DNA from: CBDIHP01 sp965279195
GTDB lineage: Bacteria > Planctomycetota > Planctomycetia > Isosphaerales > Isosphaeraceae
DNA length: 64,000 bases
Direction of reading: 5' to 3'
Assembly (NCBI GenBank): GCA_965279195.1
Contig: CBDIHP010000031.1
Span: 62,001 to 126,000, forward strand
In this document: positions 29,513 to 38,545 of the stretch, one piece after another
Position numbering within the stretch: the first letter of the stretch is position 1
Layout: every line of letters begins with the position of its first letter
Made by a program: the position numbers and the translations under genes
Notes under the pieces: generated by a model
Database searches by the model: none
Told to the model about the DNA's origin: nothing
The model's input: the letters and a program-made list of their open reading frames with translations, nothing else

Positions 29513-30760
29513 TCAGTTGCGGCTGGCCGTGAGCGACCGGACCGGCCGCTTCACGCCGATCTCCTGGTTCACCCGGTCGGCCCGGAAGAGCCGGAGGATC
29601 AGGAACAGCGAGATGAACACGATGGGCAGGGTCGCCAGGTAGCCGTAGAGATACCTGGGCGTCGGGGGCCGGACCACCAGCTCGTGCCAGACGGCGGCGG
29701 TGAGGATGTTCACGATGCTCAGGGGCACCAGGACCTTCCAGGCGAAGTCCATGAGCCGGTCGACCCGCATCCGCGGCAGGGTGGCCCGGACCCAGAACAT
29801 CAGGAAGATATAAGCCGCCACCTTGATCGAGAACACGCCGACCATGATGCCGTTGAGGATCAGGGTCGAGACCCAGGTCTCGTTGCCGATCGACTCGCGG
29901 AGGTCGGGCCCGAGGATCGCCCCGCCGCCCAGGAAGAGCAGCGTTCCGAGGCAGCTCACGCCGAAGACGCTGAGGTATTCGGCCAGGAAGAACAGGCCGA
30001 ATCGCATGCCGGAGTACTCGGTGTGGAAGCCGGCGATGATCTCCGACTCGGCCTCGGGGAGGTCGAACGGGGCCCGATTGACCTCGGCCACGTTGGCGAT
30101 CGTCATGATCACGAACGCCAGGAAGCCCGGAGGCGAGAAGACGAACCAGCCCATCTCCTGCTGCTTGTCGAAGATGGCGACCATGCTCAGGCTGCCGGTC
30201 CAGAGGATCAGGGGGACGATCGACAGGACCTGGGGGATTTCATACGACACGAGCTGGGCCACGGCACGCATGGCGCCGAGGAGCGAGTACTTGTTGCGGC
30301 TCGCCCAGCCGGCGAGGAAGATCCCCAGGGCCGAGAGGCTCGACATCGCGACGAGGTAGACGACCCCCGACGGCGGGTTGACCGGGGCGAGCCCCACGCC
30401 GAACGGCATGACCCCGAGGACCATGAAGGCCCCGACGAGGATCAGGACCGGGGCGATGATGTGGACCCACTGGTCGGCGGTGCGCGGGACGATGTTTTCC
30501 TTGGTGATCAGCTTGATCGCGTCGGCGATCGGCTGGAGCAGCCCGAGGGGCCCGACGCGGTTGGGGCCGATGCGGTCCTGGAACCGGGCGGCGACCTTGC
30601 GCTCGGCCCAGACCATGTAGGCCACGATCCCGGGGAAGACCCCGAAGAAGACGCCCAGCCAGATCACCCACTTGATCCAGGTCGAGGTCAGGGTGATGTC
30701 GATGTCGGGCGACTGGGCCCAGAGCATCGGCAACCAGGCCCCGGCGGTCGCAAGATTCAC
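29513..30760 (-). CDS. nuoH: NADH-quinone oxidoreductase subunit H
   Basis: A 415-residue membrane subunit of complex I that forms the quinone-chamber bottom. The signature VWAERKVAARFQDRIGPNRV followed by GPLGLLQPIADAIKLITKE lies near residues 50-90, and EVNRAPFDLPEAESEIIAGF marks the acidic E-channel loop. Eight to nine helices are visible, so the length is within or slightly above the family range. An N-terminal extension of about 20 residues may contribute an extra hydrophobic segment. ATG 30760 gives the longest coherent product. Gaps of 70 bases to nuoA upstream and 59 to nuoJ downstream fit one operon. Confidence 0.97.
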   Translation of the reverse strand: MNLATAGAWLPMLWAQSPDIDITLTSTWIKWVIWLGVFFGVFPGIVAYMVWAERKVAARFQDRIGPNRVGPLGLLQPIADAIKLITKENIVPRTADQWVHIIAPVLILVGAFMVLGVMPFGVGLAPVNPPSGVVYLVAMSSLSALGIFLAGWASRNKYSLLGAMRAVAQLVSYEIPQVLSIVPLILWTGSLSMVAIFDKQQEMGWFVFSPPGFLAFVIMTIANVAEVNRAPFDLPEAESEIIAGFHTEYSGMRFGLFFLAEYLSVFGVSCLGTLLFLGGGAILGPDLRESIGNETWVSTLILNGIMVGVFSIKVAAYIFLMFWVRATLPRMRVDRLMDFAWKVLVPLSIVNILTAAVWHELVVRPPTPRYLYGYLATLPIVFISLFLILRLFRADRVNQEIGVKRPVRSLTASRN

Positions 30761-30830
30761 GGAGTCGTCTCCCTATCGCCAGCGAGCGGTCGGTCGGATG
30801 TCGTCTCGTGTCGTCGAGGGGGGCGGGGGC

Positions 30831-31199
30831 TCACACCCAGCGGAGCACGCCCTTGGCCCAGGCGTAGACCAGGCCGACGGCGAGGATGATCAGGAAGATG
30901 ATCATCTCGATCAGGGCGAACCAGCCCAGGCCCCCGACCTCGGCGTAGGACGCCGCCCAGGGGTAGAGGAACACGGTCTCGATGTCGAAGACCACGAACA
31001 TGATCGCGTAGATGTAGTACTGGAGCCGGAACCGGACCCAGGTCTCGCCCGTGGTGAGGACGCCGCACTCGTAGATCTCGCCCTTCTCCCGGGACGGCTT
31101 GCGCGGGGCGACCAGCCACACGACCAGGAGCGGCGCGAGGGCGAAGCCGATCGCGCCGAGCAGGAGCATGCCGATGAAGATGTAGTTGTGGATGATCAT
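30831..31199 (-). CDS. nuoA: NADH-quinone oxidoreductase subunit A
   Basis: A 122-residue three-helix membrane subunit of complex I. The diagnostic loop YECGVLTTGETWVRFRLQYY contains the cysteine exposed in the A/D conformational switch. FVVFDIETVFLYPWA completes the family signature. In most operons nuoA leads the cluster. Here it follows nuoBCD, nuoI, a deaminase and a small protein gene. ATG 31199 is 39 bases beyond the 87-residue upstream gene. Confidence 0.97.
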   Translation of the reverse strand: MIIHNYIFIGMLLLGAIGFALAPLLVVWLVAPRKPSREKGEIYECGVLTTGETWVRFRLQYYIYAIMFVVFDIETVFLYPWAASYAEVGGLGWFALIEMIIFLIILAVGLVYAWAKGVLRWV

Positions 31200-31238
31200 C
31201 GTGCGAGGTCTTCCCGGGATGCGTGCGGGCCGTCCGGA

Positions 31239-31502
31239 TCAGGAGGCGATCACTTCGAACTGGGTCGAGTCGTCGACGGCGACGACGGTGATCTCGCCGT
31301 CGTCCTTTCGGAGGCGGACGGTCGGCTGGCGGATGTAGAGCGACTTGCCCCCCATCTCCATGCCACCGATGGGGCGGACCCCCTCGGCCTCGACCACGCC
31401 CTCGACGCGGGTGATCCACCGCTTGTCGCCGACGCGGACGTGTTGGATCGCCCGGACGCGCGTCCCGGGCTCGAAGCGGGCCTTCGGCGGAGTTGGGATC
31501 AT
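31239..31502 (-). CDS. Small beta-rich protein in nuo operon, function unknown
   Basis: An 87-residue soluble protein, not recognised. The sequence alternates in a beta pattern (RFEPGTRVRAIQHVRVGDKR, then EGVVEAEGVRPIGGMEM, SLYIRQPTVRLRKDD, ITVVAVDDSTQFEVIA), like an SH3/KOW-type barrel. No cysteines, no signal, no transmembrane segment. ATG 31502 precedes the folded part. The open frame upstream adds 29 Gly/Pro-rich residues and crosses two small hairpins (31549-31577) that are better read as leader. Its place directly before nuoA in the same orientation suggests an assembly or accessory factor of complex I, which is inference only. Confidence 0.72.
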   Translation of the reverse strand: MIPTPPKARFEPGTRVRAIQHVRVGDKRWITRVEGVVEAEGVRPIGGMEMGGKSLYIRQPTVRLRKDDGEITVVAVDDSTQFEVIAS

Positions 31503-31649
31503 GATGGGTTCAAGCGTTGGGAGGCCGGACGATCGTGGTGTCTCGCAACCCCCGGGGCCTGCGCCCCGGACCCTCGGTCCGGCCTTCAAGGGACCAGGAA
31601 GCGAGTATCATACAAGGGCCCGGCGCGCATCGGCAAGGGCCCACCGCTG

Positions 31650-32153
31650 TCACGTCTTGCGCCGAGTCCCGCCCGGGTCCGGGGGCGGCCCCGACGCATA
31701 AAGCAGGTCCGTTTCCGCCGACAGCAACCCGCCCACGACCAGGACCGGCCGGGGCGGCCTGGCGGTCGTCAGCAGGGCCTCGCACGCCAGGTCGAGTTGC
31801 GTCCAGCCGAACCCCATCAGCCGGGCGATCGAGGTGCCGTAGACGATCGCCGGGATCCCCGCCCAGAAGCTCGCCGCGGCGCACATCGGGCAGGGCTCGG
31901 CGGTCGTGATGAGCACGGCCCCCGACCCGCCCCGAGGGCCGAGCCGGCGGAGGGCGTTCATCTCGCCGTGGCCGGTGCGGTCGGTCGAGCCCGAGTTGCC
32001 CGCTCGGGCGAGGATCTCGCCCGATGCGAGGTCGGCGATCACGGTTCCGAACGGGAAGTCCCCCGCCCCGGCCTCGGCGATCGCCTCCCTCATGAGTGAG
32101 GGCAGCATCGCCTCGACGATCGGCGGGAGTCCCGACGCGGCCGGCTCGCTCAC
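31650..32153 (-). CDS. Nucleoside/guanine deaminase-like (CDA-fold) protein coupled to nuoI
   Basis: A 167-residue zinc-dependent deaminase of the cytidine-deaminase-like superfamily. The zinc/catalytic motifs are HGEMNAL (His62, catalytic Glu64) and EPCPMCAA (Cys88, Cys91). The C-terminal half (ASFWAGIPAIVYGTSIARL) resembles guanine deaminase and tRNA adenosine deaminase (TadA) relatives. It lacks features to decide between nucleobase and tRNA substrates. GTG 32153 overlaps the nuoI stop (GTGA), so its translation is coupled to a complex I subunit. This start sits just before the conserved N-terminal helix, whereas upstream codons in this frame are only the shadow of nuoI. A metabolic reason for the pairing is not known. 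Confidence 0.88.
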   Translation of the reverse strand: MSEPAASGLPPIVEAMLPSLMREAIAEAGAGDFPFGTVIADLASGEILARAGNSGSTDRTGHGEMNALRRLGPRGGSGAVLITTAEPCPMCAAASFWAGIPAIVYGTSIARLMGFGWTQLDLACEALLTTARPPRPVLVVGGLLSAETDLLYASGPPPDPGGTRRKT

Positions 32154-32848
32154 GCCTTGGCCGCCGGCGCGGCCTTCGCCTGGGCGCCGAGGGCCAGGGC
32201 CTTGGAGAGGCGCTGGTCCTTGGCCTTGGTGACCTTGCCTCGCTCCTTGACCTCGGCGTCGCTGGCCCAGGCCTGCGGGTGGGTCCTGGCGTAGTAATCG
32301 CTGGAGACCAGGAGGTCCTGGAGCGAGTAGATGTGGGTCTGGTGCCGCTCGTAGTTGGCCACCTCGAAGTTCTGGTCCATCTTGATGGCGTCGAACGGGC
32401 AGTACTCCGAGCAGAGCCCGCAGTTCATGCAGACGTCCATGTCGATGTAATAGTCTTCGGCGAGCGTGACGGGCTTGCCGTCGGGGCCTTCGGCGTGGGT
32501 CATCCAGATGCACTGGGGCGGGCAGCACTTCGCGCAGATGTTGCAGCAGGTGCAGCGGACGTTGCCGTCGGCCTCGTCGTAGATCAAGACGGGGAGGACG
32601 CGGAAGCGTTCGTAGACCGGGAGGCGTTCGTCGGGGTACTCGACGGTGAAGAGCCCCTCGGTCTTGTCGTCCTGGACGACGGTCGGGGCCTGGCCGTTCT
32701 TGCCGGGGCCGTTCCAGAAGTCGAGGATCTGGTGCCCGCCGCCGCGCCTCGTGAGGGCCTGGCCGGTCTTGATGTCGCGCCAGAAGGTGATCAGGAACCG
32801 CCGGAGCGTGATGAAGTGCCCCTTGACCAGTTCGATGCCGTAGGCCAT
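32150..32848 (-). CDS. nuoI: NADH-quinone oxidoreductase subunit I
   Basis: A 232-residue 8Fe ferredoxin-like subunit of complex I carrying clusters N6a and N6b. The first motif has Cys99, Cys102, Cys105 and Cys109 before Pro (CTCCNICAKCCPPQC), with additional cysteines at 101 and 108. The second has Cys140, Cys143, Cys146 and Cys150 (CMNCGLCSEYCP). The N-terminus begins with an amphipathic region before the domain. The protein is longer than E. coli NuoI (180) because of an insert of about 40 residues before the first motif and an Ala/Lys-rich tail of about 50 residues. The ATG 32848 start lies 100 bases after the nuoBCD stop. Its stop overlaps the deaminase start. Confidence 0.96.
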   Translation of the reverse strand: MAYGIELVKGHFITLRRFLITFWRDIKTGQALTRRGGGHQILDFWNGPGKNGQAPTVVQDDKTEGLFTVEYPDERLPVYERFRVLPVLIYDEADGNVRCTCCNICAKCCPPQCIWMTHAEGPDGKPVTLAEDYYIDMDVCMNCGLCSEYCPFDAIKMDQNFEVANYERHQTHIYSLQDLLVSSDYYARTHPQAWASDAEVKERGKVTKAKDQRLSKALALGAQAKAAPAAKA

Positions 32849-32948
32849 GACCTGTCGTCCCTATCGAGAAGGCGGTGAATCGCGCGGGAGATCGGGCCGG
32901 GGCGTCGCGGTCTTGAGCCGGCCCCGGCCCGCCTGGGATGTCGAGGGA

Positions 32949-35627
32949 TCAGCGGTCCACTTCGCCGAGAACGATGTCGAGGCTGCCGAGGATGCCGACG
33001 ACGTCGGCGATCTTGTGGCCCAGGCACATCTGCTCGAGCGCGGTCAGGTTGATGTAGGACGGGCTGCGGACGTGGTAGCGGTAGGCCGTGCCCGAGCCGT
33101 CGGCCTGGATGTAGTAGCCGAGCTCGCCCTTGGGGTTCTCGACGCGGGAGTAGGCCTCGCCCGCCGGGACCTTGATCTGGTACGACTTCTTGCCCGGCAG
33201 GATCGGCCCCTCGGGCAGGTCCTTGATCGCCTGCTTGAGGATCTTGACGCTCTCGCGCATCTCCTCCAGGCGGACGTAGTAGCGGTCGTAGAGATCGCCG
33301 TTCTTGCCGGTGATGACGTCGAAGCTGAAGCGGTCGTAGATCGAGTAGGGCGCGACCCGGCGGATGTCGTAGGGGACGCCCGAGGCCCGCAGGACGGGGC
33401 CGGCGGTCGAGAAGTTGATCGCTTGCTCGACGGTCAGGACGCCGACTCCCTTGCAGCGGTCGAGGAGGATCTCGTTGCCGGAGAGGTAGCGGTCGAGTTC
33501 GTCGATCTTGCCGTCGAGGCGGTCGAAAACGATCCTGGTGCAGCGGTCGACCCAGCCGGGCGGGAGGTCGAAGGCGACCCCGCCGAACCGGAAGTAGTTG
33601 CACATCATCCGGCTGCCTGAGGCCCACTCGAAGAGGTCGAGGATCAGCTCGCGCTCCTCGATGGCGTAGAGGGCCGGGGTGAAGAAGGCCCCGAGGTCGT
33701 TGAGCAGGAAGCCGACGGCCCACATGTGGCTGGCCACGCGGGTCAGCTCGGCCATGATCACGCGGATGTACTCGGCCCGCTCGGGGACCTTGGCGTCATC
33801 CCCCATGAGCTGCTCGACGGCCAGGGCGTAGCCGAAGTTGTTGCCCATGCTCGTGAGGTAGTCGAGCCGGTCGGTGAACGGGAAGTTCATGAGGAACGTG
33901 TTGCGTTCCCCGATCTTCTCGTGGTTGCGGTGCATGTAGCCCATGACCGGCTTGAGCCCGACGACCGTCTCGCCGTCGACCCGGATGTTCATGCGGAACA
34001 CGCCGTGGGTCGAGGGGTGCTGCGGGCCCATGCTGACGATGAACTGGTCCGTCGCCAGTTCCTTGATCTCGACGCCCGAGGGGAGCTGCGACTTGCCCTT
34101 GGTGTCGTCCTTGGAGTCGAGGAGGTCCCAGCCTTTGAAGTCGCGCGGGATCTTGGTGTTGGTGCCGTGGGGGTTGAACTCCTCGGCCCGGAAATGCTGC
34201 CCGAATCCGTCCTCGACGCGGCTGTCGAGGACCTTCGTCGGGCCTTCGTAGTAGGGTTCGAGGTAGTCCTTGCGGAGCGGGTAGTAGGCGAACCCGTCCC
34301 ACATCAGGATCCGCTTGAGGTTGGGGTGCCCGGTGAAGTGGACCCCCATCATGTCGTAGACTTCGCGTTCCTGGAAATCGGCCCCGCGCCAGATCGAGTC
34401 GACCGACGGGACGACGCCCTTGCCCTCGGCCTCGTCGGTCCGGATCCGGACGACGATCAGCTTGCCGGGGACCTTGGTGCTGTCGAGATGGTAGTTGACC
34501 TCGATGCAGTCCGAGTAGTGGACGCTCTGGAGGCTGGCCAGGTAGTCGTAGGGGATCTCGTTCTTGCCTTGGAGGTAGCGGCAGACGTCGAGGAACCTGG
34601 CGTGGTCGTTGACCAGCAGGCCGGCCTGGACGATCGTGACGGTGCCGTCGCCGAACTCCTTGTTGATCCGGCCGGCGAGGGCTTCGAGCGCCTCGTTGCC
34701 CAGCCAGACGAGGCTCGGCTTGACCTCGGCCTTCTTGATCTTCTTGACGGCCTTGGCGGCCGGCTTGGGCGCGGGGGCCTCGGCGGCGGGGGCGGCGTCG
34801 CCCTCGGCGGGCTTGGCCTTGCCGCGGATCAGGTCGAGCTTGCTGGGGCCCTTGGCGGCGGGGGCGGCCTCGGCCTCCTCGGCGACTTCGGGCTGCGGGG
34901 CGGGGATGAGGGTCGGCTTGGGGAGGGTCTCCTCCCTCGCCTCGATCAGCCCCTGCGCGGTGCGTTCGGCGGTGATTTCGAGGAGGCGGACGTCGATGAG
35001 GTCGGGCCCGAGGACGGGGACGGGGACGTCGCGGTCGACGTCGTCGCGGTACCAGGGGGTGTTACCGGTCTTGCCGAGGGCGGGGATGTCGAGCCGCTCG
35101 CCGTCGATCTTCTTCTGGAGCATGATCAGGCCGTTGAGCAGGCCCTGGGGGGTCGGCGGGCAGCCCGGGATGTAGACGTCAACGGGCAGGTACTTGTCGA
35201 TGCCGGAGACGACGTTGTAACCTTCCTTGAACGGCCCGCCGCCGGAGGCGCAGGCACCCATGGAGATGACGTACTTGGGCTCGGGCATCTGGTCGTAGAG
35301 CCGGGCGATCATCGGCATCATCGTCTTGGTGACGGTGCCGGAGACGATCATCACGTCGGCCTGGCGGGGCGAGCCGCGGAAGACCTCGGCGCCGAAGCGG
35401 GCGATGTCGAACCGGCCCGACGCGGTGCAGATCATCTCGATGGCGCAGCAGGCGAGGCCGAAGCCGAGCGGCCAGAGGCTGGAGCGGCGGCCCCAGTTGT
35501 AGATGGTGTCGATCGAGCCCAGGAGTTTGTCCCAGGTGGTGACGAGAACGTGCTGCTCCAGTTCCTTCAGGAGCGCGGGGTCAATCGCCGTGCTCCATTC
35601 GGGACGGGTGGTTGTCGGGATCGACAT
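32949..35627 (-). CDS. nuoBCD: Fused NADH-quinone oxidoreductase subunits B, C and D
   Basis: An 892-residue single polypeptide combining three complex I subunits that carry electrons to quinone. Residues 25-200 are NuoB: the N2 cluster ligands Cys60, Cys61, Cys126 and Cys156 are in GLACCAIEM, SMGACASGG and IPGCPPTP. Residues 240-305 are an Ala/Pro/Glu then Lys-rich linker. Residues 305-460 are NuoC (EREVYDMMGVHFTGHPNLKR). Residues 525-892 are NuoD (SMGPQHPSTHGVFR, GYMHRNHEKIGE, and C-terminal GEVDR). No stop or frame change interrupts the frame, and all domains look intact. NuoCD fusions are known, for example in E. coli, but adding NuoB is uncommon. ATG 35627 is used; ATG 35642 is five codons longer. 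It is the first gene of the operon. Confidence 0.95.
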   Translation of the reverse strand: MSIPTTTRPEWSTAIDPALLKELEQHVLVTTWDKLLGSIDTIYNWGRRSSLWPLGFGLACCAIEMICTASGRFDIARFGAEVFRGSPRQADVMIVSGTVTKTMMPMIARLYDQMPEPKYVISMGACASGGGPFKEGYNVVSGIDKYLPVDVYIPGCPPTPQGLLNGLIMLQKKIDGERLDIPALGKTGNTPWYRDDVDRDVPVPVLGPDLIDVRLLEITAERTAQGLIEAREETLPKPTLIPAPQPEVAEEAEAAPAAKGPSKLDLIRGKAKPAEGDAAPAAEAPAPKPAAKAVKKIKKAEVKPSLVWLGNEALEALAGRINKEFGDGTVTIVQAGLLVNDHARFLDVCRYLQGKNEIPYDYLASLQSVHYSDCIEVNYHLDSTKVPGKLIVVRIRTDEAEGKGVVPSVDSIWRGADFQEREVYDMMGVHFTGHPNLKRILMWDGFAYYPLRKDYLEPYYEGPTKVLDSRVEDGFGQHFRAEEFNPHGTNTKIPRDFKGWDLLDSKDDTKGKSQLPSGVEIKELATDQFIVSMGPQHPSTHGVFRMNIRVDGETVVGLKPVMGYMHRNHEKIGERNTFLMNFPFTDRLDYLTSMGNNFGYALAVEQLMGDDAKVPERAEYIRVIMAELTRVASHMWAVGFLLNDLGAFFTPALYAIEERELILDLFEWASGSRMMCNYFRFGGVAFDLPPGWVDRCTRIVFDRLDGKIDELDRYLSGNEILLDRCKGVGVLTVEQAINFSTAGPVLRASGVPYDIRRVAPYSIYDRFSFDVITGKNGDLYDRYYVRLEEMRESVKILKQAIKDLPEGPILPGKKSYQIKVPAGEAYSRVENPKGELGYYIQADGSGTAYRYHVRSPSYINLTALEQMCLGHKIADVVGILGSLDIVLGEVDR

Positions 35628-35911
35628 GGGTGTTCCGCTCATCCTCGGGCTGGGCTGGAAAGGCGCGAAGCGGCCGGGATTGGTACGGGGATCGCAGTCG
35701 CTTCGTGGATTCGGAGCATCGCCCGCGAATGCGGGCCGGGGCGTCCCTCGCTTCAAGAACCATTACTCTAAGCGGCGAGGCCCTCCCATTCCAGGGGGCA
35801 CCGCCCGCGAACCGCGACCGCCCGAGACGAGGCCCGGCCTCGCCAGAAACGCGAGCCACGCGCGGACGCCCGGCCTTTCCGACCACCCCGCCCGACGCCC
35901 ATAATGACATC

Positions 35912-36148
35912 ATGCGAACAGGTGGCGTCCAGATCCGCGTGACGACGATGATGCTCCTGGTGGCGGGCATCGCGGTCAATTGCTGGCTTTTCCAGTACGG
36001 CACGCTCGTGGGGCTCTTCGGGCTCTACGTCACCAAGCACGTCCTGGTCGCCTGGGTCTGCAAGGCGTCCAACCCCAGCATCGGCCCCCGGGCCCAGCCG
36101 GCCGCCGCGCCCGGCGTGACCGCCCTCCCCCCTCCTTCCGCCTCCTGA
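35912..36148 (+). CDS. Small single-helix membrane protein
   Basis: A 78-residue protein with the short planctomycete pattern IRVTTMMLLVAGIAVNCWLF, which forms one transmembrane helix (about 12-30). A second hydrophobic stretch (GLFGLYVTKHVLVAWV) and a Pro/Ala-rich tail ending near PPPSAS follow. Function unknown. ATG 35912 lies directly before the motif, and codons further upstream are unrelated. It is divergent from the nuo operon, whose start is 285 bases away. Being short and of low information it could be spurious, but the motif and codon use favour a gene. Confidence 0.6.
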   Translation: MRTGGVQIRVTTMMLLVAGIAVNCWLFQYGTLVGLFGLYVTKHVLVAWVCKASNPSIGPRAQPAAAPGVTALPPPSAS

Positions 36149-36352
36149 ATCCCGCCGCGATCGCCGGCCTCCCCCAAACTTTCCCGATCGCCGAACTGGA
36201 CTGGTGATTCTCGGTCCGGGATCGGGCAGAATGTTCCGTCACGCCGGCCCTCCACCTCTCCCGGGAGGCCGACCGTCCCACGTCCGTCCCCGGCTCACCG
36301 CCCTCTCGCCATTCTCCGTCCCATCCCGTCCCAACCCCGGAGTGCTCGCACG

Positions 36353-38224
<1,872 letters not shown>

Positions 38225-38256
38225 CCGACTCGCTGCTCGGCCCCGATTGGCAGTTC

Positions 38257-38282
38257 GCGGGGAGGCTCTTGGGCCTCCCCGC
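38257..38282 (+). terminator. Stem-loop after M28 peptidase gene
   Basis: GCGGGGAGGC (38257-38266) pairs with GCCTCCCCGC (38273-38282) across a six-base loop, 33 bases after the stop codon. No U-tract follows, so terminator function is inferred from position. Confidence 0.55.
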
Positions 38283-38293
38283 CTGCGTTCGAA

Positions 38294-38379
38294 CTTAGAG
38301 CGTGAATCTTTACCCTGTCCGAAAGCTTGGTTACAGCTGAATACGCCTATCCAGCAAGGGTAAAGTTAGAGGCTCTTAG
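38294..38379. repeat. Nested inverted-repeat element, AT-rich
   Basis: An inner stem CTTTACCCT (38308-38316) pairs with AGGGTAAAG (38357-38365). An outer arm CTTAGAGC (38294-38301) pairs with GCTCTTAG (38372-38379) with one mismatch. The roughly 86-base unit is more AT-rich than its surroundings. It could be a small mobile-element relic or a structured leader of the downstream gene. Confidence 0.45.
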
Positions 38380-38545
38380 TGATTGCCGCCTGGATGTGCT
38401 ATCGCTCTGGAGGATTCCCCGGTCGAGGCGATCTCCTCGCATTGCAATGGGTTACATTGGATGGAGCGTCGTATGGGACGCGGCCGAATGCACGCCCGGG
38501 AATCGGACCGGAGCCGTTCCACCCTAGCCGCATCGAGGTTTCCCA

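Larger units (their letters stand above)
38225..38545. other. 321-base region between M28 peptidase and the tandem paralogues
   Basis: No gene. It holds a GC-rich stem-loop at its left end and then a markedly AT-richer stretch (38290-38380) with nested inverted repeats, annotated separately. The remaining 160 bases before the first paralogue are unstructured to the eye and probably include its promoter. Confidence 0.5.
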
